Positions 32,797 through 41,137 of a stretch of 41,506 nt of DNA are shown here, piece by piece. This stretch comes from Sphingomonas endophytica (GTDB lineage Bacteria > Pseudomonadota > Alphaproteobacteria > Sphingomonadales > Sphingomonadaceae). Positions within the stretch are counted from its first letter, which is position 1; each line of letters begins with the position of its first letter. The position numbers and the translations under genes were made by a program. Below the pieces are notes generated by a model. That model was not told the origin of the DNA. It saw nothing but the letters and a program-made list of their open reading frames with translations, and did not search any database. The stretch lies in assembly GCF_001476895.1 (NCBI RefSeq), contig NZ_LDTB01000039.1, forward strand, positions 1-41,506, written 5' to 3'.

Positions 32797-33891
32797 ATGA
32801 CGCGCCGCGCCGCCCTCGGCTCCGCCATCGCGCTGGGGGTGGTCTCCTCCGGCGTCGGGGCGGCCGGCGCCCGCCACCGGCCGCTGGTCTTTGCGCATCG
32901 CGGCGCGTCGGCGCTCCGGCCCGAACATACGCTCGGGTCGTACGCCAAGGCGATTCAGGACGGCGCGGACTTCATCGAACCCGATCTGGTCGCGACCAAG
33001 GACGGCGTGCTGGTTGCGCGGCACGAGAACAACATCGCCGAGACGACCGACGTCGCCGATCACCCCGAATTCGCCGCGCGTCGCACGACGAAGACGATCG
33101 ACGGCGAGAAACAGACCGGCTGGTTCACCGAGGATTTCACGCTCGCCGAGTTGAAGACGCTGCGCGCGAAGGAGCGGCTCGGCGCGCTGCGGCCGGAGAG
33201 CCAGCGCTACGACGGCCAGTTCCAGATCGTCACGCTCGACGAGGTCATCGACTTCGCCGCCGCTGAGTCCGCCGCGCGCGGGCGGACCATCGGGCTGATC
33301 CCCGAACTGAAGCATTCGACCTACTTCGCGGGCATCGGCCTTCCCGTCGAGGATCGCTTCCTCGCCGTGCTGGCGGCGCATGACTATACCCGCCGCGCCC
33401 CGGTACAGGTGCAATCGTTCGAGGTCGCCAACCTGCGCTACCTGCGTGGGCACCTGCCCCGGACCGGCAATGTGAAGCTGGTGCAACTGATCGGCGATCC
33501 CGTGCAGCGTCCCGCCGATGTCGTCGCGGCGGGCGGCGCGCTTTCCTATGCGCGGATGATCGCCCCGCCCGGGCTGCGCGACATGGCCTCCTATGCCGAT
33601 GTGGTCGCGCCGAACACGCGACTGCTGATCCCGCTCGGCGCGGACGGCCGGCTCGCCACGCCGACCACGCTGGTGACGGACGCCCATGCGGCGGGGTTGC
33701 AGGTCTGCCCGTGGACCTTCCGCCCGGAAAACCGCTTTCTGGCCGCCGACTTCCGGGGGCCCGGCGGCGAGAACGCCCGCCACGATGCCGGGTCGGTCGC
33801 CGAGATGCGCCGCTATATCGCGCTGGGCATCGATTCGTTCTTCACCGACGACCCCGCACTGGGGCGGCTGGCGGTCGACGGCCCGCGATAG
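32797..33891 (+). CDS. glpQ: Glycerophosphodiester phosphodiesterase (GlpQ type), exported
   Basis: 364 residues. The start is chosen at the ATG five bases after the receptor stop; a GTG one codon earlier is possible. The N-terminus (MTRRAALGSAIALGVVSSGV) is a signal peptide with Tat character. The catalytic layout of the GDPD family follows: FAHRGASALRPEHTL with the first His, then EPDLVATKDGVLVARHE with Glu, Asp and the second His, GLIPELKHSTYF, and the C-terminal VCPWTFRPEN. It hydrolyses glycerophosphodiesters to glycerol-3-phosphate and an alcohol in the periplasm. It is the last gene of the receptor operon. Confidence 0.93.
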   Translation: MTRRAALGSAIALGVVSSGVGAAGARHRPLVFAHRGASALRPEHTLGSYAKAIQDGADFIEPDLVATKDGVLVARHENNIAETTDVADHPEFAARRTTKTIDGEKQTGWFTEDFTLAELKTLRAKERLGALRPESQRYDGQFQIVTLDEVIDFAAAESAARGRTIGLIPELKHSTYFAGIGLPVEDRFLAVLAAHDYTRRAPVQVQSFEVANLRYLRGHLPRTGNVKLVQLIGDPVQRPADVVAAGGALSYARMIAPPGLRDMASYADVVAPNTRLLIPLGADGRLATPTTLVTDAHAAGLQVCPWTFRPENRFLAADFRGPGGENARHDAGSVAEMRRYIALGIDSFFTDDPALGRLAVDGPR

Positions 33892-33967
33892 CGGTTGCGC
33901 GACGGGCACGGAAAGTGTAACGCCGCCCGCTGACGGTGTAGCAGCCAGCGCTCCACCAGCGTTTCAG

Positions 33968-33993
33968 ACGGCTCCGCAGCGATGCGGGGCCGT
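33968..33993 (+). terminator. Hairpin after glpQ, before DUF6481 gene
   Basis: ACGGCTCCGCA and TGCGGGGCCGT pair over 11 positions, with one T-G wobble, around a GCGA tetraloop. It can end the receptor-glpQ transcript. Since it lies about 50 bp before the next start, it could instead be a 5' leader structure of that gene. Confidence 0.5.
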
Positions 33994-34042
33994 TGTGCTA
34001 TTCGACCTCATCCTATCGTTCGACCAAGGAGAATTTCTCAGC

Positions 34043-34405
34043 ATGGCAGGTTACAAGGCCCCTGACTTCAACCAGCGCGCCGCCGCCGCCCGCGACGCCA
34101 AGGCCCGCGCACTGGAAGCGTTGAAGAACAAGGCCGCCCCCGATCCTGCGGAAGTCGCCGCCCGCCTCGCCGCGCGTGAGGCCAAGGAGGCCGCCGAGGC
34201 CGCAAAGCGCGCCGAGCGCAAGGCCGCGATCGAGGCCGAGAAGGCCGCCAAGGAAGAGGCCCGCGCCAAGGCGAAGGCCGAGGCGGATGCCGCCGCCGAA
34301 GCGGCTGCCGCTGCCAAGCGCCCGCCGGTCCTGCCGACCGCCGCCGAGCTGAAGGCGGCGCGCGACGCCCGCTACGCCGCGCGCAAGGCCCGCCAGAAGA
34401 AGTGA
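34043..34405 (+). CDS. DUF6481 family protein, highly charged helix
   Basis: 120 residues from an ATG with AAGGAGA in front. After the family's conserved opening (GYKAPDFNQRAAAARDAKAR), almost the whole protein is Ala/Lys/Glu/Arg repeats (AAKRAERKAAIEAEKAAK). It probably forms one long helix, ending with basic RKARQKK. Sphingomonads and relatives carry such proteins, with no known function; nucleic-acid binding is conceivable given the charge. Its stop overlaps the start of the next gene (GTGA). Confidence 0.85.
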   Translation: MAGYKAPDFNQRAAAARDAKARALEALKNKAAPDPAEVAARLAAREAKEAAEAAKRAERKAAIEAEKAAKEEARAKAKAEADAAAEAAAAAKRPPVLPTAAELKAARDARYAARKARQKK

Positions 34406-35073
34406 TCCGGCCCGAGCTGCTCGGCGTCGCGGAGGTGCCGGACGGCCCGCCGCTGCGGCTGTTCCGGCGCGGCGCGGATTTCATGATCGTGCTCGAGCGC
34501 AACGAGCTGATGAGCACGCGGATGAGCGGCTCGGAAGTCGCGCTCGGCACGATGAGCTGCGATCGCGTCGCCGGTCGCTCTGCCCCGCACCTGCTGATCG
34601 GCGGTTACGGCATGGGCTTCACGTTGCGCGCTGTGCTCGGACGAGTGGGTCCGGACGCGCACGTGACGGTCGCGGAACTCGTACCCGGCATCATCGAATG
34701 GGCGCGCGGCCCGATGGCGACGCTGACCGACGGCTGCCTCGATGATCCCCGGGTCACGCTGACGATGGGCGATGTCGGCGCGGCGATCCGCAGCGGCACG
34801 GGACGGTATGACGCCATCCTGCTCGACGTCGATAACGGCCCGGATGGCCTGACGCGCCCCGGCAACGACGGCCTGTACAGTTCGCGCGGACTGGTTGCCG
34901 CCCACGCCGCGCTCCGCCCCGGCGGCGTGCTGGCGGTCTGGTCCGCCGCGCCCGATCCGGCGTTTGCGCGACGACTGTCGCAGAGCGGCTTCGCGGTCGA
35001 CGAGGTCAAGGTCCGTGCCCGCGACAACGGCAAGGGCGCGACCCACGTCATCTGGTTCGCGACCCGGCGCTAG
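34402..35073 (+). CDS. Spermidine-synthase-like methyltransferase-fold protein
   Basis: 223 residues from a GTG that overlaps the DUF6481 stop. It has a Rossmann fold of the spermidine synthase/SAM-methyltransferase kind: nucleotide loop LIGGYGMGFTLRAVL, acidic strand end VTVAELVPGI, MGDVGAAI, and the YDAILLDVDNGPDG segment. A short N-terminal beta domain precedes the fold. True spermidine synthases have an extra conserved Asp-rich gate that I do not clearly see, so the reaction is unassigned. It is translationally coupled to DUF6481. Confidence 0.78.
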   Translation: MIRPELLGVAEVPDGPPLRLFRRGADFMIVLERNELMSTRMSGSEVALGTMSCDRVAGRSAPHLLIGGYGMGFTLRAVLGRVGPDAHVTVAELVPGIIEWARGPMATLTDGCLDDPRVTLTMGDVGAAIRSGTGRYDAILLDVDNGPDGLTRPGNDGLYSSRGLVAAHAALRPGGVLAVWSAAPDPAFARRLSQSGFAVDEVKVRARDNGKGATHVIWFATRR

Positions 35074-35171
35074 CCTCTCCAGGCCTGCCCGCACCCGACG
35101 CTCCGTCGTCATCGGGCGATCCCGCGATCCGAACTGGCCGCGACCGGCTTCACGATGGTATGCGCGCCGTT

Positions 35172-36152
35172 ATGGCTCACGCGCACCACCATCACGACCA
35201 CGATCACGGCGGGCACGATCACGGCGGGCACGATCACGGCGGGCACGATCACGGCGGGCACGGCCATCACCATGCCGCCCCGCCCGAACGCTGGGACACT
35301 ATCTTCGCGATCGGCATCGCACTGAACCTCGCCTATGTCGTGGCGGAGGCGGCAGCAGGCTTCCTCTACGATTCGGTCGCGCTGCTCGCCGACGCCGGGC
35401 ACAATCTCTCCGACGTGCTCGGGCTGGCGATCGCGTGGGGCGGCGCCGCCCTCGCCCGTGCCGCGCCGTCGAAACGCTTCACCTATGGCCTGAAGGGATC
35501 GACGATCCTCGCCGCTCTGGCCAATGCGCTGCTGCTGCTGGTCGCGATCGGCGCGATCGCGGCGGAGGCGGTGCAGCGCTTCGGCGACGCGCCGCGCGTG
35601 CCGGGGCTGACCGTCTCGGCGGTCGCCGCCGCGGGGATCGTCGTCAATGCCGTCACCGCATGGCTGTTCGCGCGCGGGCGGCACGGCGACGTCAACGTGC
35701 GCGGCGCATACCTCCACATGCTCGCCGACGCGATCGTCTCCGCCGGCGTGGTCGCGGCCGGGGTCGCGATCTGGTGGACCGGGGCGGCGTGGATCGATCC
35801 GCTGGTCAGCCTGGCGATCGCGGTCGTGATCTTCTGGCAGACATGGGGGCTGCTGCGCGAGACGGTCGAGATGTCGCTGGCGGCCGTGCCGCGCGGGATC
35901 GACTACGACCGCGTGCAGGGCGCGCTGGCCGCTCTGCCCGGCGTCGCGGCGGTCCATGACCTGCACATCTGGCCGATGTCCACCACCGAACCCAGCCTGA
36001 CCGCGCACTTGTTGATACCGACAGGCCATCCGGGCGACGATTTCCTGATCGCGGTGCAGGAAAGGCTGCACCACGACTTCGGAATCGGCCACGTCACACT
36101 ACAGATCGAGACCCGCAGCGGCTGCCTCGCGGCCGATCACCACCGGGTCTGA
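35172..36152 (+). CDS. Cation diffusion facilitator (zinc/cation exporter)
   Basis: 326 residues from the ATG at 35172, where a His-rich start is typical (MAHAHHHH); an ATG at 35160 would add four residues. The N-terminus has four tandem HDHGG copies and more His. Six membrane segments follow. The metal site is the HxxxD pair: LADAGHNLSDVLGL in helix 2 and YLHMLADAIVSAG in helix 5, the zinc-type arrangement. The C-terminal cytoplasmic domain has VAAVHDLHIWPMS. It exports zinc or similar ions in exchange for protons, and the His tail may sense or buffer metal. It ends directly against the convergent peptidase gene. Confidence 0.92.
   Translation: MAHAHHHHDHDHGGHDHGGHDHGGHDHGGHGHHHAAPPERWDTIFAIGIALNLAYVVAEAAAGFLYDSVALLADAGHNLSDVLGLAIAWGGAALARAAPSKRFTYGLKGSTILAALANALLLLVAIGAIAAEAVQRFGDAPRVPGLTVSAVAAAGIVVNAVTAWLFARGRHGDVNVRGAYLHMLADAIVSAGVVAAGVAIWWTGAAWIDPLVSLAIAVVIFWQTWGLLRETVEMSLAAVPRGIDYDRVQGALAALPGVAAVHDLHIWPMSTTEPSLTAHLLIPTGHPGDDFLIAVQERLHHDFGIGHVTLQIETRSGCLAADHHRV
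35199..35258 (+). repeat. Four tandem 15-bp repeats encoding HDHGG
   Basis: CACGATCACGGCGGG is repeated four times without change inside the CDF transporter's His-rich N-terminus. Identical copies suggest recent expansion by slippage, and copy number may vary between strains. Confidence 0.9.
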
Positions 36153-38240
36153 TTACTTCCCCATCAACGCGCGCCGCAGGAACGCGTCGAGCAGCGCGGC
36201 GCGGCGCGCATCCTCGGCATGGTCGGCGCCGACCGAATGTCCGCCTTCCAGATATTCGTGAAAATAGACGCGGTTGCCGTTCTGCTTCAGCAGCGCGGCC
36301 AGCTTGCGCGCATGTCCCGGATGGACGCGGTCGTCCTTCGTGGACAGATAGAAGAACACCGGCGGATAACGGACGCCCGTCTTCACGTTCTGATAGGGCG
36401 AATAGCGGCGGATGAACGCCCAGTCGGCGGGCTTGTCGGGGTCGCCATATTCGTCGATCCACGACGCGCCGGCTGACAGGTGCGAATAGCGCCGCATATC
36501 CTCCAGCGGCGATCCGGCGATCACCGCGCCGTACAGATCCGGGCGTTGCTGCATCGCGACGCCGACCAGCAACCCGCCGTTCGAGCGCCCCGAAATGCCG
36601 ATTTTCCCTTTGGCGCTCACCCCGGTACGGACCAGATCGTCGCCGACCGCGTGAAGATCGTCGAACACGTTCTGCCGCTTCTCGCGCAATCCCGCTTGAT
36701 GCCAGCGCGGGCCATATTCACCGCCCCCGCGCAGATTGGCGAGGACATAGGCCCCACCCTGCTCGACCCAGAACAAGGCCAGCGGCCCGGCGCGATACGG
36801 CTGCCCGGTCAGATAGGTCGGGGTCTGCGCCGCGCGGAACCCGCCATAGGCGTGGATCAGCGCCGGCGTGCGGCCGGTCACGCCCTTCTTCGTGACAAGG
36901 AAATACGGCACGCGCGTGCCATCGCGCGAGGTCGCGAAGCGCTGCGCCACCTGATATCTCGACGCATCGAAGCGCGCGGGGAGCGCCTGCACCGCACGCG
37001 GCTCCTGCCCCTCGCGGATCGCATAGAGCGTCGGCGGGGTCAGCATCCCCTCGACCGTCACGAACGCCTCGTCGCGCGCGTCGGCGGTGTTGACCAGATG
37101 CACGGTGCTGTTGCCCGGCAGCGCGACCGGGGTAGAGGACCAGCGCCCGTCGCTTCCGCGCCGCAGCGCCAGCAGGCGTCCGGACACGTCGTCGAGCAGC
37201 TTCACCCACAGCACGTGATCGCTGGCACCGGCTTCCTCGATCGCCTGCCGGTCGCCGGGCGCGATCACCAGCTCGCCTTTCGGATGCCGCCCCGCGACGA
37301 TCTCGGTCAGCGACCACGCCACCAGTGCGCCGGCCGGAAAGCCGTCCGCCGCCCGGTTCAGCTTCGCCACCGCGCGCCCGCCGATGACCGCCACGACATC
37401 GGCACCCTTCGGCAGTCCGAGCGGCACGAAGCGGCCCGCCGCGTCCTGCACCAGCAACTCGCGCTCGAAGAAGGTATGGCCGACGCTCACCATCGGCCAG
37501 CGCCGGTCGGCGTCGACGAACGCCGCCGCGCTGACCTCAACGGCGCTCACCGGCGATTCATGGACCGGCGTCGCCGCGCTCAACGGCGTGCCGCGCTTCC
37601 ACAATTTGGCGATGCGCGGATAACCGGAACTGGTGAGCGATCCCGGCCCCCAATCGGTCGTCACCAGCAATGTGTCACGATCCACCCAGGCGACGTCGCT
37701 CTTCGCCTCGGGCAGGACGAAACCGTCATCGACGAAGCGCCCGGTCGTCAGATCGAATTCGCGCACCACCTGCGCATCGGTGCCGCCGGGGCTGAGCCGC
37801 ACCAGGCAGCGCGAAAAGTCGGGCTCCAGACAGCTGGCGCCATGCCAGACCCAGCTCTTGCCCTCCGCCTTGCCCAGCGCGTCGACGTCGATCAGGGTCC
37901 GCCACTGCGGCTTGCCGGCCCGATAGCCGTCGAGCGCCGCGATCCGCCACAATCCGCGCGGGTTCCGCGCATCGCGCCACAGGTTCGTCACCCGGTCGCC
38001 CAGCACCGCATCCGGATCGGCGATCTGCGCGTCGTCATCAAGGATCGCCTTGGCGCGCGCGCGATCCTGTTCGTAACGCGGATCCTTCGTCAGCGCCGCC
38101 TCGGTCTCGGCGTTCCAAGCCTTCACCTGTTGCAGCGCACGCGCACCCTCGATGTCCTCCAGCCAGAGATAGGGATCGGTGGCGGGCGCGGCGGCGGCGA
38201 GAACGACGGGGGCGAGCGCGAGCGGGATCAGGCGGTTCAT
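36153..38240 (-). CDS. Prolyl oligopeptidase family serine peptidase (S9A)
   Basis: 695 residues with a signal peptide (LIPLALAPVVLAAAAPA). The N-terminal part is a seven-bladed propeller that begins DPYLWLEDIEGARALQQVKA. The C-terminal alpha/beta hydrolase has catalytic Ser in GISGRSNGGLL, Asp in STKDDRVHPGHA and His in YLEGGHSVGAD. It cleaves short proline-containing peptides after proline, probably in the periplasm. Its stop codon abuts the CDF transporter's stop with no spacer base. It follows nadA by 69 bp, with a hairpin between them. Confidence 0.93.
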   Translation of the reverse strand: MNRLIPLALAPVVLAAAAPATDPYLWLEDIEGARALQQVKAWNAETEAALTKDPRYEQDRARAKAILDDDAQIADPDAVLGDRVTNLWRDARNPRGLWRIAALDGYRAGKPQWRTLIDVDALGKAEGKSWVWHGASCLEPDFSRCLVRLSPGGTDAQVVREFDLTTGRFVDDGFVLPEAKSDVAWVDRDTLLVTTDWGPGSLTSSGYPRIAKLWKRGTPLSAATPVHESPVSAVEVSAAAFVDADRRWPMVSVGHTFFERELLVQDAAGRFVPLGLPKGADVVAVIGGRAVAKLNRAADGFPAGALVAWSLTEIVAGRHPKGELVIAPGDRQAIEEAGASDHVLWVKLLDDVSGRLLALRRGSDGRWSSTPVALPGNSTVHLVNTADARDEAFVTVEGMLTPPTLYAIREGQEPRAVQALPARFDASRYQVAQRFATSRDGTRVPYFLVTKKGVTGRTPALIHAYGGFRAAQTPTYLTGQPYRAGPLALFWVEQGGAYVLANLRGGGEYGPRWHQAGLREKRQNVFDDLHAVGDDLVRTGVSAKGKIGISGRSNGGLLVGVAMQQRPDLYGAVIAGSPLEDMRRYSHLSAGASWIDEYGDPDKPADWAFIRRYSPYQNVKTGVRYPPVFFYLSTKDDRVHPGHARKLAALLKQNGNRVYFHEYLEGGHSVGADHAEDARRAALLDAFLRRALMGK

Positions 38241-38270
38241 GGTCGGAAGTGGTAACCGACGCCACGGAGC

Positions 38271-38293
38271 GGGGGAAGAGCCGGACTTCCCCC
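38271..38293 (-). terminator. Hairpin between nadA and peptidase gene
   Basis: GGGGGAAG and CTTCCCCC form a perfect 8-bp stem around AGCCGGA, 17 bp past the nadA stop in the minus direction. It lacks a T run and is likely a terminator or attenuating hairpin of the nadA transcript. Confidence 0.5.
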
Positions 38294-38309
38294 ATCCGTC
38301 AGGACGCGC

Positions 38310-39314
38310 TCAGACCGTCGCCACGAACGGCGTGCGCGGCCCCAGATCGCCCAACCCGACCGTCCCGCTCGCCATCGCCAGCATCGCGTCGAGGCTCTTC
38401 TTGGCCCGGACTCGCAGGTCTTCGTCCATCTCGATCCGCGGCGTCAGGTCACGCAGCGCGACGTACAGTTTCTCCATCGTGTTCAGCGCCATGTACGGGC
38501 AGATGTTGCAGTTGCAGTTGCCGTCCGCCCCCGGCGCGCCGATGAAGGTCTTGCCCGGCAGCGCCTTTTCCATCTGGTGGATGATGTGCGGCTCCGTCGC
38601 GACGATCAGCGTGTCGCCGGGCATGGCGATCGCATAATCGAGGATCCCGCGCGTCGACCCGACGTAATCGGCATGGTCGAGGATCACCGCCGGGCATTCC
38701 GGGTGCGCCGCGATCGGGGCGTCCGGGTGCTGCGCGCGCAGCTTGAGCAGCTCGGTCTCGCTGAACGCCTCGTGGACGATGCACACACCCGGCCACAGGA
38801 TCAGGTCGCGCCCGGTCTTGCGCGCCAGATAGCCGCCCAGATTGCGGTCGGGGCCGAAGATGATCTTCTGGTCCGCCGGTATGCCCGCCAGGATCGTCTC
38901 CGCCGACGACGAGGTGACGATGACGTCGCTCAGCGCCTTCACCGCCGCAGAGCAGTTGATGTACGTCAGCGCGATCGCGTCGGGGTGCTGCGCGCGGAAC
39001 GCCGCGAACTGTTCGGGCGGGCAGCTATCCTCCAGGCTGCACCCGGCGTCCATGTCAGGCAGGATCACGGTCTTTTGCGGCGACAGGATCTTGGCGGTCT
39101 CGGCCATGAAGCGGACCCCGCAGAAGGCGATCACGTCCGCATCGGTCGCCTGCGCCTTGCGGCTGAGGTCCAGGCTGTCGCCGACGAAGTCGGCAAGATC
39201 CTGAATCTCGGGCTTCTGGTAATAATGCGCGAGGATGACGGCGTTGCGCTCCTTGCGGAGGCGGTCGATCTCGGCACGCAGGTCGAGGCCCGCAAGGTTC
39301 GTCGGCTGTTCCAT
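38310..39314 (-). CDS. nadA: Quinolinate synthase NadA
   Basis: 334 residues from the ATG at 39314; an upstream TTG at 39350 also fits the frame. NadA condenses iminoaspartate and dihydroxyacetone phosphate to quinolinate in NAD synthesis and needs a [4Fe-4S] cluster. The cluster cysteines are likely in TYINCSAAVKA, LWPGVCIVHEAF and the CNCNICPYMALN segment. Other family signs are LAHYYQKPEIQDLADFVGDS, FCGVRFMAETAKIL and TEPHIIHQM. The partner nadB and nadC are not adjacent. It follows DUF4230 by 37 bp. Confidence 0.95.
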   Translation of the reverse strand: MEQPTNLAGLDLRAEIDRLRKERNAVILAHYYQKPEIQDLADFVGDSLDLSRKAQATDADVIAFCGVRFMAETAKILSPQKTVILPDMDAGCSLEDSCPPEQFAAFRAQHPDAIALTYINCSAAVKALSDVIVTSSSAETILAGIPADQKIIFGPDRNLGGYLARKTGRDLILWPGVCIVHEAFSETELLKLRAQHPDAPIAAHPECPAVILDHADYVGSTRGILDYAIAMPGDTLIVATEPHIIHQMEKALPGKTFIGAPGADGNCNCNICPYMALNTMEKLYVALRDLTPRIEMDEDLRVRAKKSLDAMLAMASGTVGLGDLGPRTPFVATV

Positions 39315-39351
39315 GTCCGCGCAGATGGCCCGTGCGCGCGACAGGATCAAG

Positions 39352-40059
39352 TCAGCGTGCGTTGCCGAGCACTTCTTCGAGCGAGCGGGTCAGGTCCCAT
39401 TGCTCGCGCCGGTCGCCCTGTGCCTCGCCCGCATAGCGCACCTCGACGCGGACCGGCAGATTGGCGGCCTCCAGCGTTCCCTCGAACAGCCGCTCCAGCG
39501 CGGCGCGGCCGTTCTCGCGCGCCTTGCGGATATTCTCGGGCTTGCGCGCCTCCGCCGCGACCACGGTCGTCGCCTTGGCCGACACCTTCTTCTGCAGTTC
39601 CGCCATCGCGCCGCGCGGCGGCAGGAAGCCGGTGGTGGTGTCCAGCGTCACACGGCTCTCGTCGATATTGGGTGTGCCGACGATCACGTCGGGCACCTCG
39701 ACCAGCAACAACCGCCGTCGTTCGTCATAGCGGAAGTCGCGCGGGCGCAGCGCGCCGAGATTGACGAAATAGTCGACGTCATACGGTGCCTTGATGAGGC
39801 GGACGTATTTCAGCCATCCCCACATCCGTGTCGCGGTCGCGGTCGACTGGACGGTGCCCGCCAGATGGCTGACGCGCAGTTCGTTGCTGCCGTACAGCCG
39901 CCCCGCGACGACCCGCGCGATGGCGACGCCGTTCTCGTCGGTCGTCACGGCATAATGTTCGGTATAGTAACGATAGCCGACATAGGTCGCGGTCAGGATC
40001 GCGGTCGCGATGGCCAGCGACACCAGCAGCTTGCCCAGCCCGGTCAGATGCTGGCCCAT
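39352..40059 (-). CDS. DUF4230 family membrane-anchored protein
   Basis: 235 residues. An N-terminal helix (LLVSLAIATAILTATYVGYR) anchors it to the inner membrane. The outer part has a strand-rich domain with LAGTVQSTATATRM, YDVDYFVNLGAL and LLVEVPDVIVGTPNI. A long helix in the second half (MAELQKKVSAKATTVVAAEA) precedes a beta end (LPVRVEVRY). This matches DUF4230, whose function is unknown. It overlaps the hydrolase gene before it by 16 bp. Confidence 0.72.
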   Translation of the reverse strand: MGQHLTGLGKLLVSLAIATAILTATYVGYRYYTEHYAVTTDENGVAIARVVAGRLYGSNELRVSHLAGTVQSTATATRMWGWLKYVRLIKAPYDVDYFVNLGALRPRDFRYDERRRLLLVEVPDVIVGTPNIDESRVTLDTTTGFLPPRGAMAELQKKVSAKATTVVAAEARKPENIRKARENGRAALERLFEGTLEAANLPVRVEVRYAGEAQGDRREQWDLTRSLEEVLGNAR

Positions 40060-40904
40060 ACGTCCCCCTCCTGCCGCACCAGCCCACGCCGTTCGAGGTC
40101 GATCAGATGCGCCAGCGACGACCGCCCCGCCGCGCCGTGCAGGCGCGGGTCGATCCCGACGTACATTCGCTCGACCAGCCCCGCGACGGTGCGCGGCCCG
40201 CCCGCCAGCAGCCGCAGGATCTGCCCCTCGCGCTGCTTGCGGTGACCGAGCATCCCGCGCACCAGCCGCTGCGGCCGCTCCACCGCCTCGCCGTGGCCGG
40301 GGTAATAGACGCGGTCGTCACGCTGCAGCAGCTTGTCGAGGCTCGCCATATAGGCGCCCATGTCGCCGTCGGGCGGCGACACGACGCTGGTCGCCCAGCC
40401 CATGACGTGATCGCCGGAAAACAGCGCCTTCGTCTCCGCCAGCGCGAAGGCGAGGTGATTGGTGGTGTGACCCGGGGTCGCGATCGCCTCCAGCGTCCAG
40501 CCCTCGCCGGTGATGCGGTCGCCCTCCGTCAGCACGCGATCGGGCGCGTAATCGGCGTCGAAGGCGGCGTCCGCCTGCTCGCCCGCTTCGTGCACCACGA
40601 TCGGCGCGCAGCCGACGATCGGTGCGCCGGTATCCTCCGCCAGTCGCCGTGCACCGGGCGAATGGTCGCGGTGGTGATGGGTGATCAGGATTGCGCGCAC
40701 CGGACGCCCGCCGATCGCGCGCAGTAACGCCGCGTGATGCGCTGGGTCGGCCGGACCGGGGTCGATGACCGCCACGTCGGCGATGCCGACGATATGCGTC
40801 TGCGTGCCGGTACAGGTATAGGCGGAGGCGTTGGGGGCAAGGACGCGCGCGACCAATGGTTCCAGCGTCACGGCCACGCCGATGGGGAGGTCATCTGCTG
40901 CCAT
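40044..40904 (-). CDS. Metallo-beta-lactamase-fold hydrolase (LACTB2-like)
   Basis: 286 residues from the ATG at 40904; further upstream lies a non-coding palindrome. The metal motif is THHHRDHSPGA, with more ligands in ATPGHTTNHLAF, FSGDHVMGW and YYPGHGEAVE. A C-terminal winged-helix region (RTVAGLVERMYVGID ... SLAHLIDLERRGLVR) follows, the layout of the LACTB2/glyoxalase-II-like group. Some members act on RNA, others on thioesters. The substrate is unassigned. It is the first gene of a three-gene run with DUF4230 and nadA. Confidence 0.88.
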   Translation of the reverse strand: MAADDLPIGVAVTLEPLVARVLAPNASAYTCTGTQTHIVGIADVAVIDPGPADPAHHAALLRAIGGRPVRAILITHHHRDHSPGARRLAEDTGAPIVGCAPIVVHEAGEQADAAFDADYAPDRVLTEGDRITGEGWTLEAIATPGHTTNHLAFALAETKALFSGDHVMGWATSVVSPPDGDMGAYMASLDKLLQRDDRVYYPGHGEAVERPQRLVRGMLGHRKQREGQILRLLAGGPRTVAGLVERMYVGIDPRLHGAAGRSSLAHLIDLERRGLVRQEGDVWASI

Positions 40905-40995
40905 CTCCCCCTCACATGGCCGCGCCGCCCGGCGGGTGCAAGTCCCGGGGGCGGCGCGGGCCCGCGAACGGTCGGGCGTCGGTCCCTGAGCATCG

Positions 40996-41068
40996 TCATT
41001 GCGAGCGCAGCGAAGCAATCCAGAGCGTCCTGATCCGGCCCTGGATTGCTTCGCTTTGCTCGCAATGA
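40996..41068. repeat. REP-like palindromic element
   Basis: Two 28-bp arms (40996-41023 and 41041-41068) match in reverse complement at 26 positions around a 17-bp spacer; each arm carries TTGCGAGC and GAAGCAATCCAG. Elements with this core are widely dispersed intergenic palindromes in alphaproteobacteria. It occupies the 233-bp gap upstream of the hydrolase gene and may fold as a transcript hairpin. Confidence 0.75.
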
Positions 41069-41137
41069 CGGACAAGGTCGGCCCCGGATCATCTCACCCC
41101 TTCGGATGGATGATGCGAAGCCGACACCTAGCGCGGA

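Noticed and set aside
40905..41075. Longer N-terminus for the metallo-beta-lactamase-fold protein
   Set aside because: The added part translates the REP-like palindrome (MSVIASKAKQSR), a common artefact of that repeat.
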